Origin: an uncultured Planococcus sp.
GTDB lineage: Bacteria > Bacillota > Bacilli > Bacillales_A > Planococcaceae
Assembly (NCBI GenBank): GCA_947502505.1
Contig: CANNAE010000005.1
Coordinates: forward strand, 62,001 to 126,000
Length of the DNA stretch: 64,000 nt
Direction: 5' to 3'
Shown here piece by piece: positions 24,513 through 33,155 of this stretch. How positions within the stretch are numbered: position 1 is the stretch's first letter; each line of letters starts with the position of its first letter. Under the pieces are notes generated by a model. It saw nothing but the letters and a program-made list of their open reading frames with translations. It ran no database searches and had not been told where the DNA came from. Made by a program: the position numbers and the translations under genes.

Positions 24513-25703
24513 ATGAGAAACGAATTGACCGTAACAGTGAAAGACACATTAAGAAATGAATTGGCGAAAGGGTCGCCGCTCATTACAAAAGACGGATTGA
24601 TGAGTGATATCGACGCGCCGGAAGGAAGCTTGCTGCGCCTTGTCGATAAGGACGGGGAATATTTGGGCACGGGTTATTACGGCGAGCAGAACAAAGGAGC
24701 CGGCTGGGTGCTGACGAGAAACCAGGACGAAGCGGTCGGGCAAGCCTTTATCGAACGCAAGTTGGAATTGGCCTTCAGCCGACGCGAAAAATTCTTCAAT
24801 AATCCGGAGACGACTGCCTTCCGTGTGTTTAACGGCGAAGGGGACGGCTTTGGCGGATTGACGATCGATTATTACGCCGGGTTCTACCTGCTGTCCTGGT
24901 ATAGCGAAGGGGTTTATTCATTCCGCGAAGACGTCGTGGCAGCTGTAGAGAATGTGGCAGAATGCATCGGCATCTATGAGAAGAAACGTTTCGATACAAA
25001 AGGCCAATATATCGAAGACGATGATTTCGTATCGGGCGAGCGGGGGGAATTCCCGTTGATCGTCCAAGAAAACGGCGTGAATTTCGCGGTCTATTTGAAT
25101 GACGGCGCAATGACGGGGATCTTCCTTGACCAGCGCGATGTGCGCCAGGCGATCCGCACGAAATATGCGGACGGCAACACCGTTTTGAATACCTTCTCCT
25201 ATACGGGCGCGTTTTCTGTGGCGGCGGCACTTGGCGGTGCGGACAAGACGACAAGTGTGGACCTCGCGAAGCGCAGCTCGGCGAAAACCATCGAACAGTT
25301 TAGCGTCAATGGCATCGATTTCGACGAACAAGACATTCTGGTCATGGACGTTTTCAAATATTTCAAATACGCAAAGCGCAAAAACTTGAGCTTTGACATG
25401 GTTGTCCTCGACCCGCCGAGCTTTGCGCGTTCGAAAAAGCATGTGTTCAGTGCGGCGAAAGATTACACCAATTTGATGAAAGAAACGATCGATATTACGG
25501 CGCCGGGCGGCTTGATCGTTGCTTCGACCAATAGCGCGTCATTCAATATGAAGAAATTCACCCACATGATCGATAAAGCATTCAAAGATCAAAACCAGAA
25601 ATACAAAGTGGTGGAAACGTATAGCTTGCCGGCGGATTTCCATGTCGACCGGAGATTCCCGGAAGGCGATTATTTAAAAGTGCTATTCCTCCGTTTACTG
25701 TAA
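24513..25703 (+). CDS. rlmI: Class I rRNA methyltransferase, RlmI-like
   Basis: 396 residues. An N-terminal PUA-like part (GSLLRLVDKDGEYLGTGYY) is followed by a Rossmann methyltransferase domain. Key blocks: FLDQRDVRQAIR, NTVLNTFSYTGAFSVAAALGGA (SAM-binding motif I), TTSVDLAKRSS, DMVVLDPPSFARSKK (motif IV) and the HVDRRFPEGDYLKVLFL end. Such enzymes methylate a 23S rRNA cytosine (m5C1962 in E. coli). Monocistronic: repeat DNA upstream and a terminator downstream. A TATAAT lies about 40 bases before the start. Confidence 0.9.
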   Translation: MRNELTVTVKDTLRNELAKGSPLITKDGLMSDIDAPEGSLLRLVDKDGEYLGTGYYGEQNKGAGWVLTRNQDEAVGQAFIERKLELAFSRREKFFNNPETTAFRVFNGEGDGFGGLTIDYYAGFYLLSWYSEGVYSFREDVVAAVENVAECIGIYEKKRFDTKGQYIEDDDFVSGERGEFPLIVQENGVNFAVYLNDGAMTGIFLDQRDVRQAIRTKYADGNTVLNTFSYTGAFSVAAALGGADKTTSVDLAKRSSAKTIEQFSVNGIDFDEQDILVMDVFKYFKYAKRKNLSFDMVVLDPPSFARSKKHVFSAAKDYTNLMKETIDITAPGGLIVASTNSASFNMKKFTHMIDKAFKDQNQKYKVVETYSLPADFHVDRRFPEGDYLKVLFLRLL

Positions 25704-25728
25704 GGCGGGCTCATAGGCAGAAACCAAG

Positions 25729-25773
25729 AGCGCAGATGGGCATTCAAACGTGAATGTGCCGCTGCGCTTTTTG
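25729..25773 (+). terminator. Terminator after the rlmI-type gene
   Basis: AGCGCAG / CTGCGCT with a second helix GGCATTCA / TGAATGTGCC inside, followed by TTTTT. Confidence 0.85.
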
Positions 25774-25843
25774 TGTATATTATGGCTTGGGTTGATTGGT
25801 TTATAATGGAAAAAACTTGATTATTGAATTTGGAGGCGGCAGT

Positions 25844-27058
25844 ATGGCAAAAGCAATTTCCTCATCTTCGCTTGCGGGGAATCCGGTGTATCCGGTGATG
25901 TTCGCGATCGGCGGTGTCCATTTATTGAATGATTCCTTACAGGCAGTGATCCCGGCAATGTTCCCGATTTTGGAGAAAGATTTGGGCTTGTCCTTCACAC
26001 AGCTCGGACTGATCGCTTTTGCGCTCAATATGGTGGCGTCTGTGTTGCAGCCGGTTATCGGGTTTGCGAGCGATAAAAAGCCGATGCCTTATGCATTGCC
26101 GCTCGGCATGGTGTTTTCGTTTATCGGGATTGCCGGCTTGGCCTTTGCGCCGGAGTATTGGCTCATCTTGCTGTCGGTAATTTTCCTCGGCTTCGGTTCT
26201 GCGGTGTTCCATCCGGAAGGCTCGCGCGTATCGTATATGGCAGCGGGTTCGAGGCGCGGCCTATCGCAATCAATTTACCAAGTTGGCGGCAATTCCGGGC
26301 AAGCGCTGGCGCCTTTGATCAGCGCCTTTATCCTCGTGCCGCTTGGGCAACGGGGCGCAGCGCTGTTTTTATTCGTCGCAGCACTCGGCATTTTTGTATT
26401 ATCCAAAATTTCGGCTTGGTATAAGGCGCAGCTAGAGCGCGATAAATTGGAGAAAGTGAAAAAAGCGGTGCTGTCTTCACTTCCGCCTTTGACGAAAAAG
26501 CAAGTCGGCACAGCATTGACCTTACTGTTATTAATCATTTTTGCGCGCACTTTTTACATAACGACCATCACCAGTTTTTATATATTCCATTTAATGGAAA
26601 ATTATAGTTTGACGATCCAACAAGGCCAAATGTTCATTTTCCTGTTTCTCGGAATCGGGGCATTCGGGACCTTTTTTGGCGGCCCGCTCGCAGACCGCAT
26701 CGGCCGCAAGCGCGTCATTGTGCTATCGCTGATCGTGCCGATTCCACTGGCACTTGTGCTGCCATATGTGGCGTTGCCGGTAGTCGCCGTCATTCTGGCC
26801 GTCCTTGGCTTTTTCCTCATGCTGAGTTTTTCCGTCATGGTCGTCTATGCCCAGGAGCTCGTGCCAAGCAGGATCGGCACGATGTCCGGGCTGACAGTCG
26901 GCTTGGCGTTTGGGATGGGGGCTATCGGCGCGGTGGCGATTGGCGTATTGATGGATTCGATCGGTGTATACGAAACGATGGTCATTATTTCCGTCCTGCC
27001 GATTCTGGGCTTGGTCGGTTTGGCGCTGCCAAAAGACCGGAAAATCAGCGCAGCATGA
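25844..27058 (+). CDS. MFS exporter, fosmidomycin-resistance (Fsr) type
   Basis: 404 residues from the ATG at 25844, preceded by GGAGGCGG; the frame is open further upstream without a site. Twelve membrane segments. The Fsr-type opening FAIGGVHLLNDSLQAVIPAMFPIL and the SDKKPMPYALPLGMVFSFIGI loop are distinctive, and the MFS signature GGPLADRIGRKRV is at the start of the second half. Members export fosmidomycin or other small molecules. Substrate not determinable. Confidence 0.88.
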   Translation: MAKAISSSSLAGNPVYPVMFAIGGVHLLNDSLQAVIPAMFPILEKDLGLSFTQLGLIAFALNMVASVLQPVIGFASDKKPMPYALPLGMVFSFIGIAGLAFAPEYWLILLSVIFLGFGSAVFHPEGSRVSYMAAGSRRGLSQSIYQVGGNSGQALAPLISAFILVPLGQRGAALFLFVAALGIFVLSKISAWYKAQLERDKLEKVKKAVLSSLPPLTKKQVGTALTLLLLIIFARTFYITTITSFYIFHLMENYSLTIQQGQMFIFLFLGIGAFGTFFGGPLADRIGRKRVIVLSLIVPIPLALVLPYVALPVVAVILAVLGFFLMLSFSVMVVYAQELVPSRIGTMSGLTVGLAFGMGAIGAVAIGVLMDSIGVYETMVIISVLPILGLVGLALPKDRKISAA

Positions 27059-27092
27059 CAAGATTCATACGGACAGATAGATAGGGGATGTA

Positions 27093-28835
27093 ATGATGGA
27101 ATCCATACAGAAAAAGCAAGGCATCAAACCGTTTTTCGCATTATTAACGTCGATTAAAATCCCGAAATGGGCGCTGGTTTTCGGGCTGGCGACGAGTTTG
27201 GTCACAACGCTCGTCGGCTTGCTCGTCCCGCTGCTTACGAGAGAATTGGTGGACGGGTTTTCAGTAGAAGCACTGAGCGCAGGGTTGATTGCCGCACTCG
27301 CGGCTGCGTTTATCGTACAGGCCGTCATCAACGGCGTATCCATTTATTTATTGAGTATGGTCGGGCAGCGCATCGTAGCGGGCTTGCGTGAACGCATGTG
27401 GCTTCATTTGCTACGTTTGCGTGTCGGTTATTTCGACCAGCATGCGAGCGGCCAGACGGTAAGCCGTGTCGTCAATGACACCGGCATCGTCCGGAATTTG
27501 ATCACCGATCATTTCCCGAATTTCGTTACCGGTATCATTACCATTATCGGGGCCGTTGCCATTCTCCTTGTGCTGGACTGGAAAATGACTTTGATCATGA
27601 TGTTGGCCGTGCCATTAACGATTGCCATCATGATTCCTTTAGGGCGCAAGATGGCGAAGATTTCCCGCAGCTTGCAGGATGAAACCGCCGTGTTCACGGG
27701 GGATGTCCAGCAGACGCTCGGAGAAATCCGCTTGATGAAATCATCGACTGCGGAACAAGTAGAAGAACAGCGCGGGCTTTCAGGCGTCCAGAAACTTTAC
27801 GGGCTCGGCATGAGGGAAGCGAGAGTCTATGCTTTGATCGGCCCGCTCATGTATTTGGTCGTCATGGTCGTTATCGTGATGATCATCGGCTACGGCGGCA
27901 TCCGGGTCTCGGAAGGATCGATGTCGACTGGGTCACTGGTCGCTTTTCTCTTATATCTGTTTCAAATCGTTGTGCCACTCGCCACGTTTGCGCGCTTTTT
28001 TACAGAGCTGCAAAAAGCGAGAGGCGCGACAGAACGCATCATCGATATTCTGGAACTGCCGCTTGAAGAGCAGGAACGCGGCAAAGATATGGACATTAGC
28101 GGAAAAACGCTGCGCCTTGAAGACGTCAGCTTTGCTTACGAGAACGGCGAACCGGTGCTGCAGGGAGTGTCGTTTGAAGCGCATCCCGGACAGAAGATTG
28201 CGTTTGCCGGGCCGAGTGGCGGCGGGAAAACCACCATTTTTGGATTGATTGAACGCTTTTATGAACCGGCCGCAGGCGAGATTACAATCGGCGGCGTGCC
28301 GATTGGGGATGTAGCGATTGCTTCTTGGCGCGACCAGATCGGCTATGTGTCCCAGGAAAGTGCCATGATGGGCGGGACGATCCGGGCCAATCTGACTTAC
28401 GGCTTGCCGGATGCCGGCGATTATCAGGATGAAGAACTGTGGCGCGTGTCCCGCATGGCGTACGCCGAGGAATTCATCGCTTCGTTTCCGGACGGATTGG
28501 ATACACAAGTCGGGGAGCGCGGCGTGAAATTGTCCGGCGGGCAAAGACAGCGCATCGCGATCGCACGAGCATTTTTGCGCGATCCGAAATTATTGATGAT
28601 GGACGAAGCGACAGCGAGCCTCGACAGCCAATCCGAAGGGATCGTCGGACAGGCGCTCGGCCGATTGATGGAAGGGCGCACGACATTGGTCATTGCCCAT
28701 CGCTTGTCGACCATCGTCGATGCGGATAAAATTGTCTTTATTGAAGGCGGCCGGGTTACCGGCGTTGGAAACCACCGGGAGTTGACCGGAAAGCACCCAC
28801 TATACCGCGAATTTGCCGAACAGCAATTAACTTAA
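27093..28835 (+). CDS. ABC multidrug exporter half-transporter (BmrA-like)
   Basis: 580 residues: six-helix membrane domain (residues 1-310) fused to an ATPase domain. Walker A GPSGGGKTTIFGL, Q-loop IGYVSQESAMMGG, signature VKLSGGQRQRIAIARAFL, Walker B LLMMDEATASLD and the H-loop VIAHRLSTI. Length and order match homodimeric exporters such as B. subtilis BmrA. A TipA-type MerR regulator gene lies directly downstream behind its own promoter and is a candidate drug sensor for it (inference). Confidence 0.93.
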   Translation: MMESIQKKQGIKPFFALLTSIKIPKWALVFGLATSLVTTLVGLLVPLLTRELVDGFSVEALSAGLIAALAAAFIVQAVINGVSIYLLSMVGQRIVAGLRERMWLHLLRLRVGYFDQHASGQTVSRVVNDTGIVRNLITDHFPNFVTGIITIIGAVAILLVLDWKMTLIMMLAVPLTIAIMIPLGRKMAKISRSLQDETAVFTGDVQQTLGEIRLMKSSTAEQVEEQRGLSGVQKLYGLGMREARVYALIGPLMYLVVMVVIVMIIGYGGIRVSEGSMSTGSLVAFLLYLFQIVVPLATFARFFTELQKARGATERIIDILELPLEEQERGKDMDISGKTLRLEDVSFAYENGEPVLQGVSFEAHPGQKIAFAGPSGGGKTTIFGLIERFYEPAAGEITIGGVPIGDVAIASWRDQIGYVSQESAMMGGTIRANLTYGLPDAGDYQDEELWRVSRMAYAEEFIASFPDGLDTQVGERGVKLSGGQRQRIAIARAFLRDPKLLMMDEATASLDSQSEGIVGQALGRLMEGRTTLVIAHRLSTIVDADKIVFIEGGRVTGVGNHRELTGKHPLYREFAEQQLT

Positions 28836-28844
28836 TGTTTCCCC

Positions 28845-28875
28845 TTGACCTTGACCTTACGTCAAGGTTTAAGAT
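28845..28875 (+). promoter_or_regulatory. MerR-type promoter and operator
   Basis: -35 TTGACC (28845-28850) and -10 TAAGAT (28870-28875) are separated by 19 bases, longer than the usual 17. A perfect inverted repeat ACCTTGAC-CTTAC-GTCAAGGT (28848-28868) fills the spacer. This is the classic arrangement of MerR-activated, DNA-untwisting promoters. Confidence 0.88.
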
Positions 28876-28897
28876 GAAGTTATCAGGAGGTGGCGGC

Positions 28898-29659
28898 ATG
28901 TATACTGTGCAAAAACTAGCAAAGCTTGCCGGCGTAAGCGCGCGTACTTTGCGTTATTACGATTCAATCGGATTGCTGGCGCCGGAGAAAAATGAATCCG
29001 GCTACCGGGTATATGGAAGTGCAGAAATCGATCGCCTGCAGCTCATCCTATTTTACCGGGAGCTTGGGTTTGGGCTTCAAGACATCGCAAAGCTTCTGGA
29101 CGATCCGGATTTTGATGAAACGGAAGCATTGATCGGGCAGCGGAAACAACTGCTTGAAGAACGCAGCCGCCTGGACCTTTTGATTACCAATGTGGAAAAA
29201 ACCATTTCCACAAAAAAAGGGGAGAATCATATGGCAGACCATGAAAAGTTCGAAGGGTTCAAACAGCAGCTGGTCGACGACAATGAAGCGGCTTACGGAA
29301 AAGAAATCCGCGAGAAATACGGCGACGCGGAAGTCGACCGCTCAAATGCCAAAATGCTGGGCATGGGGCAAGCGCAATACGAGGAATTCAGGCGCCTCGA
29401 ACACGACATCCTGGAAAAGCTGGAACGCGCGCTCACACAAGGCGAGCCGGAAGGAACCGCGGGACAGGAAATCGCCGATCTGCACCGGCAGTGGCTCGGT
29501 TTTACATGGGGCAGCTACGAGCCGAAAGCACACGCCGGCCTGGCCGAGATGTATGTAGCGGATGAACGTTTTGCGGCTTATTATGACAGGGCAGGCGAAG
29601 GCGCAGCGCAATATCTGCGAGATGCGATTATTGCCTATGCAGACCAGCGAAATGAATAA
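28898..29659 (+). CDS. MerR-family regulator with TipAS drug-binding domain
   Basis: 253 residues from the ATG at 28898 (AGGAGGTGG upstream). N-terminal MerR helix-turn-helix YTVQKLAKLAGVSARTLRYYDSIGLLAPE and wing, then a coiled-coil dimerisation helix (about residues 75-110). The C-terminal TipAS-type domain (about 135-250) includes DLHRQWLGFTWGSYEPKAHAGLAEMYVADERFAAYYD. TipAL/Mta-type proteins bind hydrophobic drugs and activate exporter genes. Its own promoter has the 19-base spacer, so it is probably autoactivated. Confidence 0.92.
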   Translation: MYTVQKLAKLAGVSARTLRYYDSIGLLAPEKNESGYRVYGSAEIDRLQLILFYRELGFGLQDIAKLLDDPDFDETEALIGQRKQLLEERSRLDLLITNVEKTISTKKGENHMADHEKFEGFKQQLVDDNEAAYGKEIREKYGDAEVDRSNAKMLGMGQAQYEEFRRLEHDILEKLERALTQGEPEGTAGQEIADLHRQWLGFTWGSYEPKAHAGLAEMYVADERFAAYYDRAGEGAAQYLRDAIIAYADQRNE

Positions 29660-29663
29660 CAAT

Positions 29664-29689
29664 GGGCCCGCCGGCTAGCGGGCCTTTTT
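29664..29689 (+). terminator. Terminator of the merR-type gene
   Basis: GGCCCGC-CGGCTA-GCGGGCC followed by TTTTT, five bases after the stop. Confidence 0.9.
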
Positions 29690-29754
29690 GGCTTTAATCG
29701 GGCACTATCGGAATCGGGAAGGCAAAGTAATTAGAGAAAATGGGGGGAAGGAAC

Positions 29755-30501
29755 ATGCTGACAGTGATGAGCTTTAATATCGCCTCAGGAAAACGAATCG
29801 ATGGCGAGCTGGAGCTTGAATTGACGGCACAGGCAATTGAACAAGGACAAGTGGATATTGCCGGTCTGCAGGAAGTGGACCGCAACTTTTCCTCACGCAG
29901 CGGCTTTTTGGACCAGGCCAAATGGCTGTCCAAGCGGCTCGGCATGGAAATGGCGTATGGGCCCAACCTGATCGACAGGGGAGCCGGGGGTGCGCGGCCG
30001 AAGCGTGAATACGGCAATGCGATCTTAAGCCGCTATCCGATCGTATCGTTCAAGAACCACGATCTAAGCGCCGTTGAAGTGCATCCGGAAAAATTCGAGC
30101 CGCGCGGTATGCTTGAAGCGGTGATTGAAGTGACAGGTCAGCGATTTTCTTTTTATACTACCCATCTATCGCTGATCGACGAGATCGTGGACCGTAATTT
30201 GACGGAAATCCTCACCATCACTTCAGGCAACCCACTGCCCCAAATACTGGTAGGGGATTTCAATGCGGCGCCATCGACTAAGCACATCCAGCGATTCTCC
30301 AAGCATTTCTACAATGCATTCGGTGCCGGCCCCTATCCCGACACGTATAAAAAGCAAGGCGATCACGGGCAGAAAATCGATTATATTTTCATTGATGGCC
30401 ATTTTGAGCCATCTGAAGCTTGGACTGTCGAAAGCGAAGCATCAGACCACGTGCCAATTGTGGCAAAAATCAGAAATTTACAAAACTATAACATATTTTA
30501 A
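29755..30501 (+). CDS. Endonuclease/exonuclease/phosphatase-fold hydrolase, copy 1
   Basis: 248 residues from the ATG at 29755, with GGGGGGAAGG upstream. EEP fold with metal and catalytic residues in the usual order: MSFNIASGK (Asn), GLQEVDRN (Glu), LVGDFNAAPSTK (Asp, Asn) and SDHVPIVAKI (Asp-His). There is no signal peptide, so it acts in the cytoplasm. Substrate (nucleic acid, phospholipid or sugar phosphate) cannot be told. About 40 percent like the next gene by eye, so they arose by duplication. Confidence 0.85.
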   Translation: MLTVMSFNIASGKRIDGELELELTAQAIEQGQVDIAGLQEVDRNFSSRSGFLDQAKWLSKRLGMEMAYGPNLIDRGAGGARPKREYGNAILSRYPIVSFKNHDLSAVEVHPEKFEPRGMLEAVIEVTGQRFSFYTTHLSLIDEIVDRNLTEILTITSGNPLPQILVGDFNAAPSTKHIQRFSKHFYNAFGAGPYPDTYKKQGDHGQKIDYIFIDGHFEPSEAWTVESEASDHVPIVAKIRNLQNYNIF

Positions 30502-30597
30502 CTTGTTTTTAACTTAGAACAGCGCCATCCCTGCTATAATTAAGGGGACAATTGCAGCTGCCACTGATTCGTTCCAACCTGAAAAGGAGATGGTCTC

Positions 30598-31446
30598 ATG
30601 CACGGCGACGCCAGCAGGACACCAACAGTGAAAATGATGTCGTTCAATATTGCTCATGGAATGGGAATGGACGGCCAAGTGGATTTGGAAAGAACCGCAC
30701 AAATGATCGAAGCGTCGGGCGCCACCATCGTGGCACTCCAGGAAGTGGACCGTCATTTTTCTGCCCGCAGTTTTTATATGGACCAAGTCGAATGGCTGTC
30801 CGAACGACTTGGGATGTACGCGGCATATGGCGCTAACTTGAACCAGGAGCCGGATGACCCGGAACGCCCGAACCGCCAATACGGCAATGCGACATTAAGC
30901 CTTTATCCGATTAAATACGCAGAAAACCATTTTTTGACGCAAGTCGTCACCGACGTCTACAATAACGAGCAACGTGGCGTTCTCGAGACGGTGATTGAAG
31001 TCGGGGGCACCTATCTCAAAGTATTGAATGCCCATCTGGCGTTAAAAGATGAAGAGCTGGAACTGAGCGTTGCGGAGATATTGGAAATCGCAGGCAAAAG
31101 CCATTTTCCGAAGATCATCGCAGGTGATTTCAATGCACCGCCGACACACCGCCACTTGAGCCATCTTCACAGCATCATGACGGATGTCTTTCTGAAAAAC
31201 AAGCGAGGCGACGCCTATACCTACCCGTCTCCTTATGAAAATCATGAAACGGGCGAATCGTTCAAGCCGATGACGCGCATCGATTATATTTTTGCTGACC
31301 GCGGCTTTGACGTGCGGGATGTGGAAACAATCGAAACGGCGGTATCGGATCATTTGCCGATCACCGCAGAACTCGTCTGGACACCGAAAAAAGGCTCTAC
31401 TGCATTCCTTGTGCCCGCAGTCCAGCCATCCAAACAAAAAATCTAA
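30598..31446 (+). CDS. Endonuclease/exonuclease/phosphatase-fold hydrolase, copy 2
   Basis: 282 residues with AAGGAGA upstream of the ATG. Same motifs as the previous gene: MMSFNIAHGMGMDGQ, VALQEVDRHFSAR, KIIAGDFNAPPTHRH, DYIFADRG and SDHLPITAEL. It is longer at the C-terminus (about 20 residues) and in the loop before DYIF. A TATAAT at 30534-30539 suggests it has its own promoter. Expressed separately or together, the pair may act on related substrates (inference). Confidence 0.85.
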   Translation: MHGDASRTPTVKMMSFNIAHGMGMDGQVDLERTAQMIEASGATIVALQEVDRHFSARSFYMDQVEWLSERLGMYAAYGANLNQEPDDPERPNRQYGNATLSLYPIKYAENHFLTQVVTDVYNNEQRGVLETVIEVGGTYLKVLNAHLALKDEELELSVAEILEIAGKSHFPKIIAGDFNAPPTHRHLSHLHSIMTDVFLKNKRGDAYTYPSPYENHETGESFKPMTRIDYIFADRGFDVRDVETIETAVSDHLPITAELVWTPKKGSTAFLVPAVQPSKQKI

Positions 31447-31451
31447 ACGCG

Positions 31452-31489
31452 AAAAGCCGCCGGCAATGAAAACTGCCGGCGGCTTTTTT
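31452..31489. terminator. Bidirectional terminator (EEP gene 2 / queuosine transporter)
   Basis: AAAAGCCGCCGGCA / TGCCGGCGGCTTTTTT around ATGAAAAC, between convergent genes. Confidence 0.9.
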
Positions 31490-31506
31490 GCGCATGGATC
31501 TATTTA

Positions 31507-32136
31507 TCAAGCAAAGCTTTTGTGGGTACTTGTCTTGGAGCGGCGTGCGATTTTGACGAGCAAGTAGACAAGCGGGGTATCCGCTGCTGCGACTGCCCAT
31601 TTAAACAGGTACTGGGTCAAAATCATGCCAGCCAAGGCCGCTAGCGGCATCGTCCCGTAAAAAGCGATCGTGATGAAAATGGCCGTGTCGACCAATTGGC
31701 TGACCATCGTCGAAGCATTATTGCGCAGCCATAATTTCGAGTCGCCATTTCGCGCTTTTAATTTATGGAAAATCGAGACGTCCAAGTTTTGGCTGATGAA
31801 ATAAGAGACCAAGCTTGCAAGCGTCACCCGGAAGCCTGCCGAGAAAATCGACTCGAACGCTTGCTGGTCTGCGAAAAATGGCGCAGACGGCAAATGGATG
31901 GCAGCAAAGATGAACGCCAGCGCTGCGAGTTGTGTGATAAACCCAGCCATGACCGTTTGGCGTGCCGCTTCTTTGCCGTACACTTCCGCGATTGTATCGG
32001 TGATCGGAAACGTAAAGACATAGACGATGACCGCAGCCGGCAGCACCGCCCATTCACTGATGGCAAATAACTTCACCGCCAAAATATTCGATAGGATGAG
32101 AAGGCCGACAAACGCGCCGTTCAAATAAAGCAACAT
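31507..32136 (-). CDS. Queuosine precursor transporter (YhhQ/VUT family)
   Basis: 209 residues with about six membrane segments. Family blocks: ILAVKLFAI, FPITDTIAEVYGKEAAR and QLVDTAIFITIAFYG. YhhQ-type carriers import queuosine precursors such as preQ0 or preQ1. The gene follows queF by 12 bases on the minus strand and shares its preQ1 riboswitch leader, which strongly supports the role. Confidence 0.9.
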   Translation of the reverse strand: MLLYLNGAFVGLLILSNILAVKLFAISEWAVLPAAVIVYVFTFPITDTIAEVYGKEAARQTVMAGFITQLAALAFIFAAIHLPSAPFFADQQAFESIFSAGFRVTLASLVSYFISQNLDVSIFHKLKARNGDSKLWLRNNASTMVSQLVDTAIFITIAFYGTMPLAALAGMILTQYLFKWAVAAADTPLVYLLVKIARRSKTSTHKSFA

Positions 32137-32148
32137 GGGCGGTTCTCC

Positions 32149-32643
32149 TTATCGGTTGGTGATCGTTTCCGGATTCATGTCGTGGTTCATCATCCGGTAC
32201 GTCGCCATTTCTTCGTATTTCGTGCCAGGCTTGCCGTAGTTCGTATACGGGTCGATCGACAAGCCGCCGCGCGGGGTGAATTTGCCCCATACTTCGATAT
32301 AGCGCGGGTCGAGCAGTTCGATCAAGTCGTTCATGATAATGTTGACGACATCTTCATGGAAATCGCCGTGGTTGCGGAAACTGAACAAATACAGCTTCAG
32401 CGCTTTGCTTTCGACGAGCTTTTTGTCGGGAATGAAGCTCAAGTAAATCGTCGCAAAATCCGGCTGGCCGGTTTGCGGGCATAGCGAAGTGAACTCCGGG
32501 CAATTGAATTTGACGAAGTAATCGCGTGTGTGGAGATTGTCGATCGCTTCTAGAATGCCTGGGTCGTATTCAAATTTGTAGCGTGTGTTCTGGTTGCCGA
32601 GCAAAGACAGATGCTCGAGTGTATCTTCGTTTCTTCCTGCCAT
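32149..32643 (-). CDS. queF: NADPH-dependent 7-cyano-7-deazaguanine reductase QueF
   Basis: 164 residues from the ATG at 32643, preceded by AAGGAGG. QueF reduces preQ0 to preQ1 in queuosine biosynthesis. The catalytic block is [12 protein letters not shown], with Cys55 and Asp62, and [10 protein letters not shown] supplies His96 and Glu97; these positions match the well-studied B. subtilis enzyme. It is a short, single-domain (type I) QueF. It is first in a queF-transporter operon controlled by a preQ1-I riboswitch. Confidence 0.97.
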   Translation of the reverse strand: MAGRNEDTLEHLSLLGNQNTRYKFEYDPGILEAIDNLHTRDYFVKFNCPEFTSLCPQTGQPDFATIYLSFIPDKKLVESKALKLYLFSFRNHGDFHEDVVNIIMNDLIELLDPRYIEVWGKFTPRGGLSIDPYTNYGKPGTKYEEMATYRMMNHDMNPETITNR

Positions 32644-32702
32644 GGGTGTGGCCTCCTTATAATGGGCCGGCTGGGGGAGAGCTATAAAAAAATCGGACAA
32701 AC

Positions 32703-32733
32703 GAAAAGCCGAATCGCATGTGGATTCGGCTTG
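32703..32733 (-). terminator. Riboswitch expression-platform terminator upstream of queF
   Basis: Minus strand: AAGCCGAATC-CACATGC-GATTCGGCTT followed by TTCGTTTG, between the preQ1 aptamer and the queF ribosome binding site. It probably forms when preQ1 is bound. Confidence 0.8.
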
Positions 32734-32743
32734 ATTTCAAAAT

Positions 32744-32787
32744 CCATAGTTTTTTATAGAGGGTGGAATGCTATGAACCTCTCCCGT
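32744..32787 (-). ncRNA. PreQ1-I riboswitch aptamer
   Basis: On the minus strand the leader reads GGAGAGGTTCATAGC, a short loop, CCACCCTCTATAAAAAACTA. This matches the preQ1-I consensus: P1 (AGAGG/CCTCT), the GGTTC element and the A-rich tail ending in AAAAAACTA that forms the pseudoknot. It precedes queF and the queuosine precursor transporter, as expected for feedback control by preQ1. Confidence 0.95.
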
Positions 32788-32813
32788 TGCCGGGTTATTT
32801 AATTTCCTGCTTT

Positions 32814-32842
32814 ATCGTATAAGATGGGGGCGGTTCTGTCAA
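32814..32842 (-). promoter_or_regulatory. Promoter of the queF operon
   Basis: Minus strand: TTGACA (32837-32842), 17-base spacer, TACGAT (32814-32819), placed about 25 bases before the preQ1 aptamer. Confidence 0.85.
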
Positions 32843-32900
32843 TTGGTGGTTTGTTAGAGCTTAGAAGCTGTAATTTGGGAGGTATATAGTTGATGCGATA

Positions 32901-33155
32901 GAAAGTGTGAAGTGAAAAGAAGTGATTGGAAAAGCTTCCGCTTTTCGACTGCGTTTCAGGGGGGCTGCTTTCCGAGGGGCGGGTGTTGAGCCAATGTACG
33001 GCAAAGAACGCCGTACATTTGTCTCGCCAGCCCGCGCGGTCCCTCAGGAGTCAGCCCCCCTTCCACTCCGTCTCTAGTTATAGAGGGGAAGGGAATTTCT
33101 TCTGTCCATTCGACAGGAAATGCTGAGATGTTTCATACTTTTAACTCGACTCATC
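32901..33155 (+). repeat. Dispersed structured repeat family B, locus 2
   Basis: Shares the family B blocks with 23375-23690. Here the central hairpin is ATGTACGGC...GCCGTACAT, in place of AAGGTGGC...GCCACCTT, and the two extra hairpins of locus 1 are absent. Outer arms GGGGGGCTG / CAGCCCCCC are complementary, and CTCTA-GTTA-TAGAG forms another hairpin near the 3' end. Confidence 0.85.

Noticed and set aside
23797..24670. Minus-strand small open frames in the repeat island (sharing GVELFLLLFEFRF...RRRALGW)
   Set aside because: They repeat only because the DNA repeats, have no ribosome binding site, and are interrupted differently in each unit.
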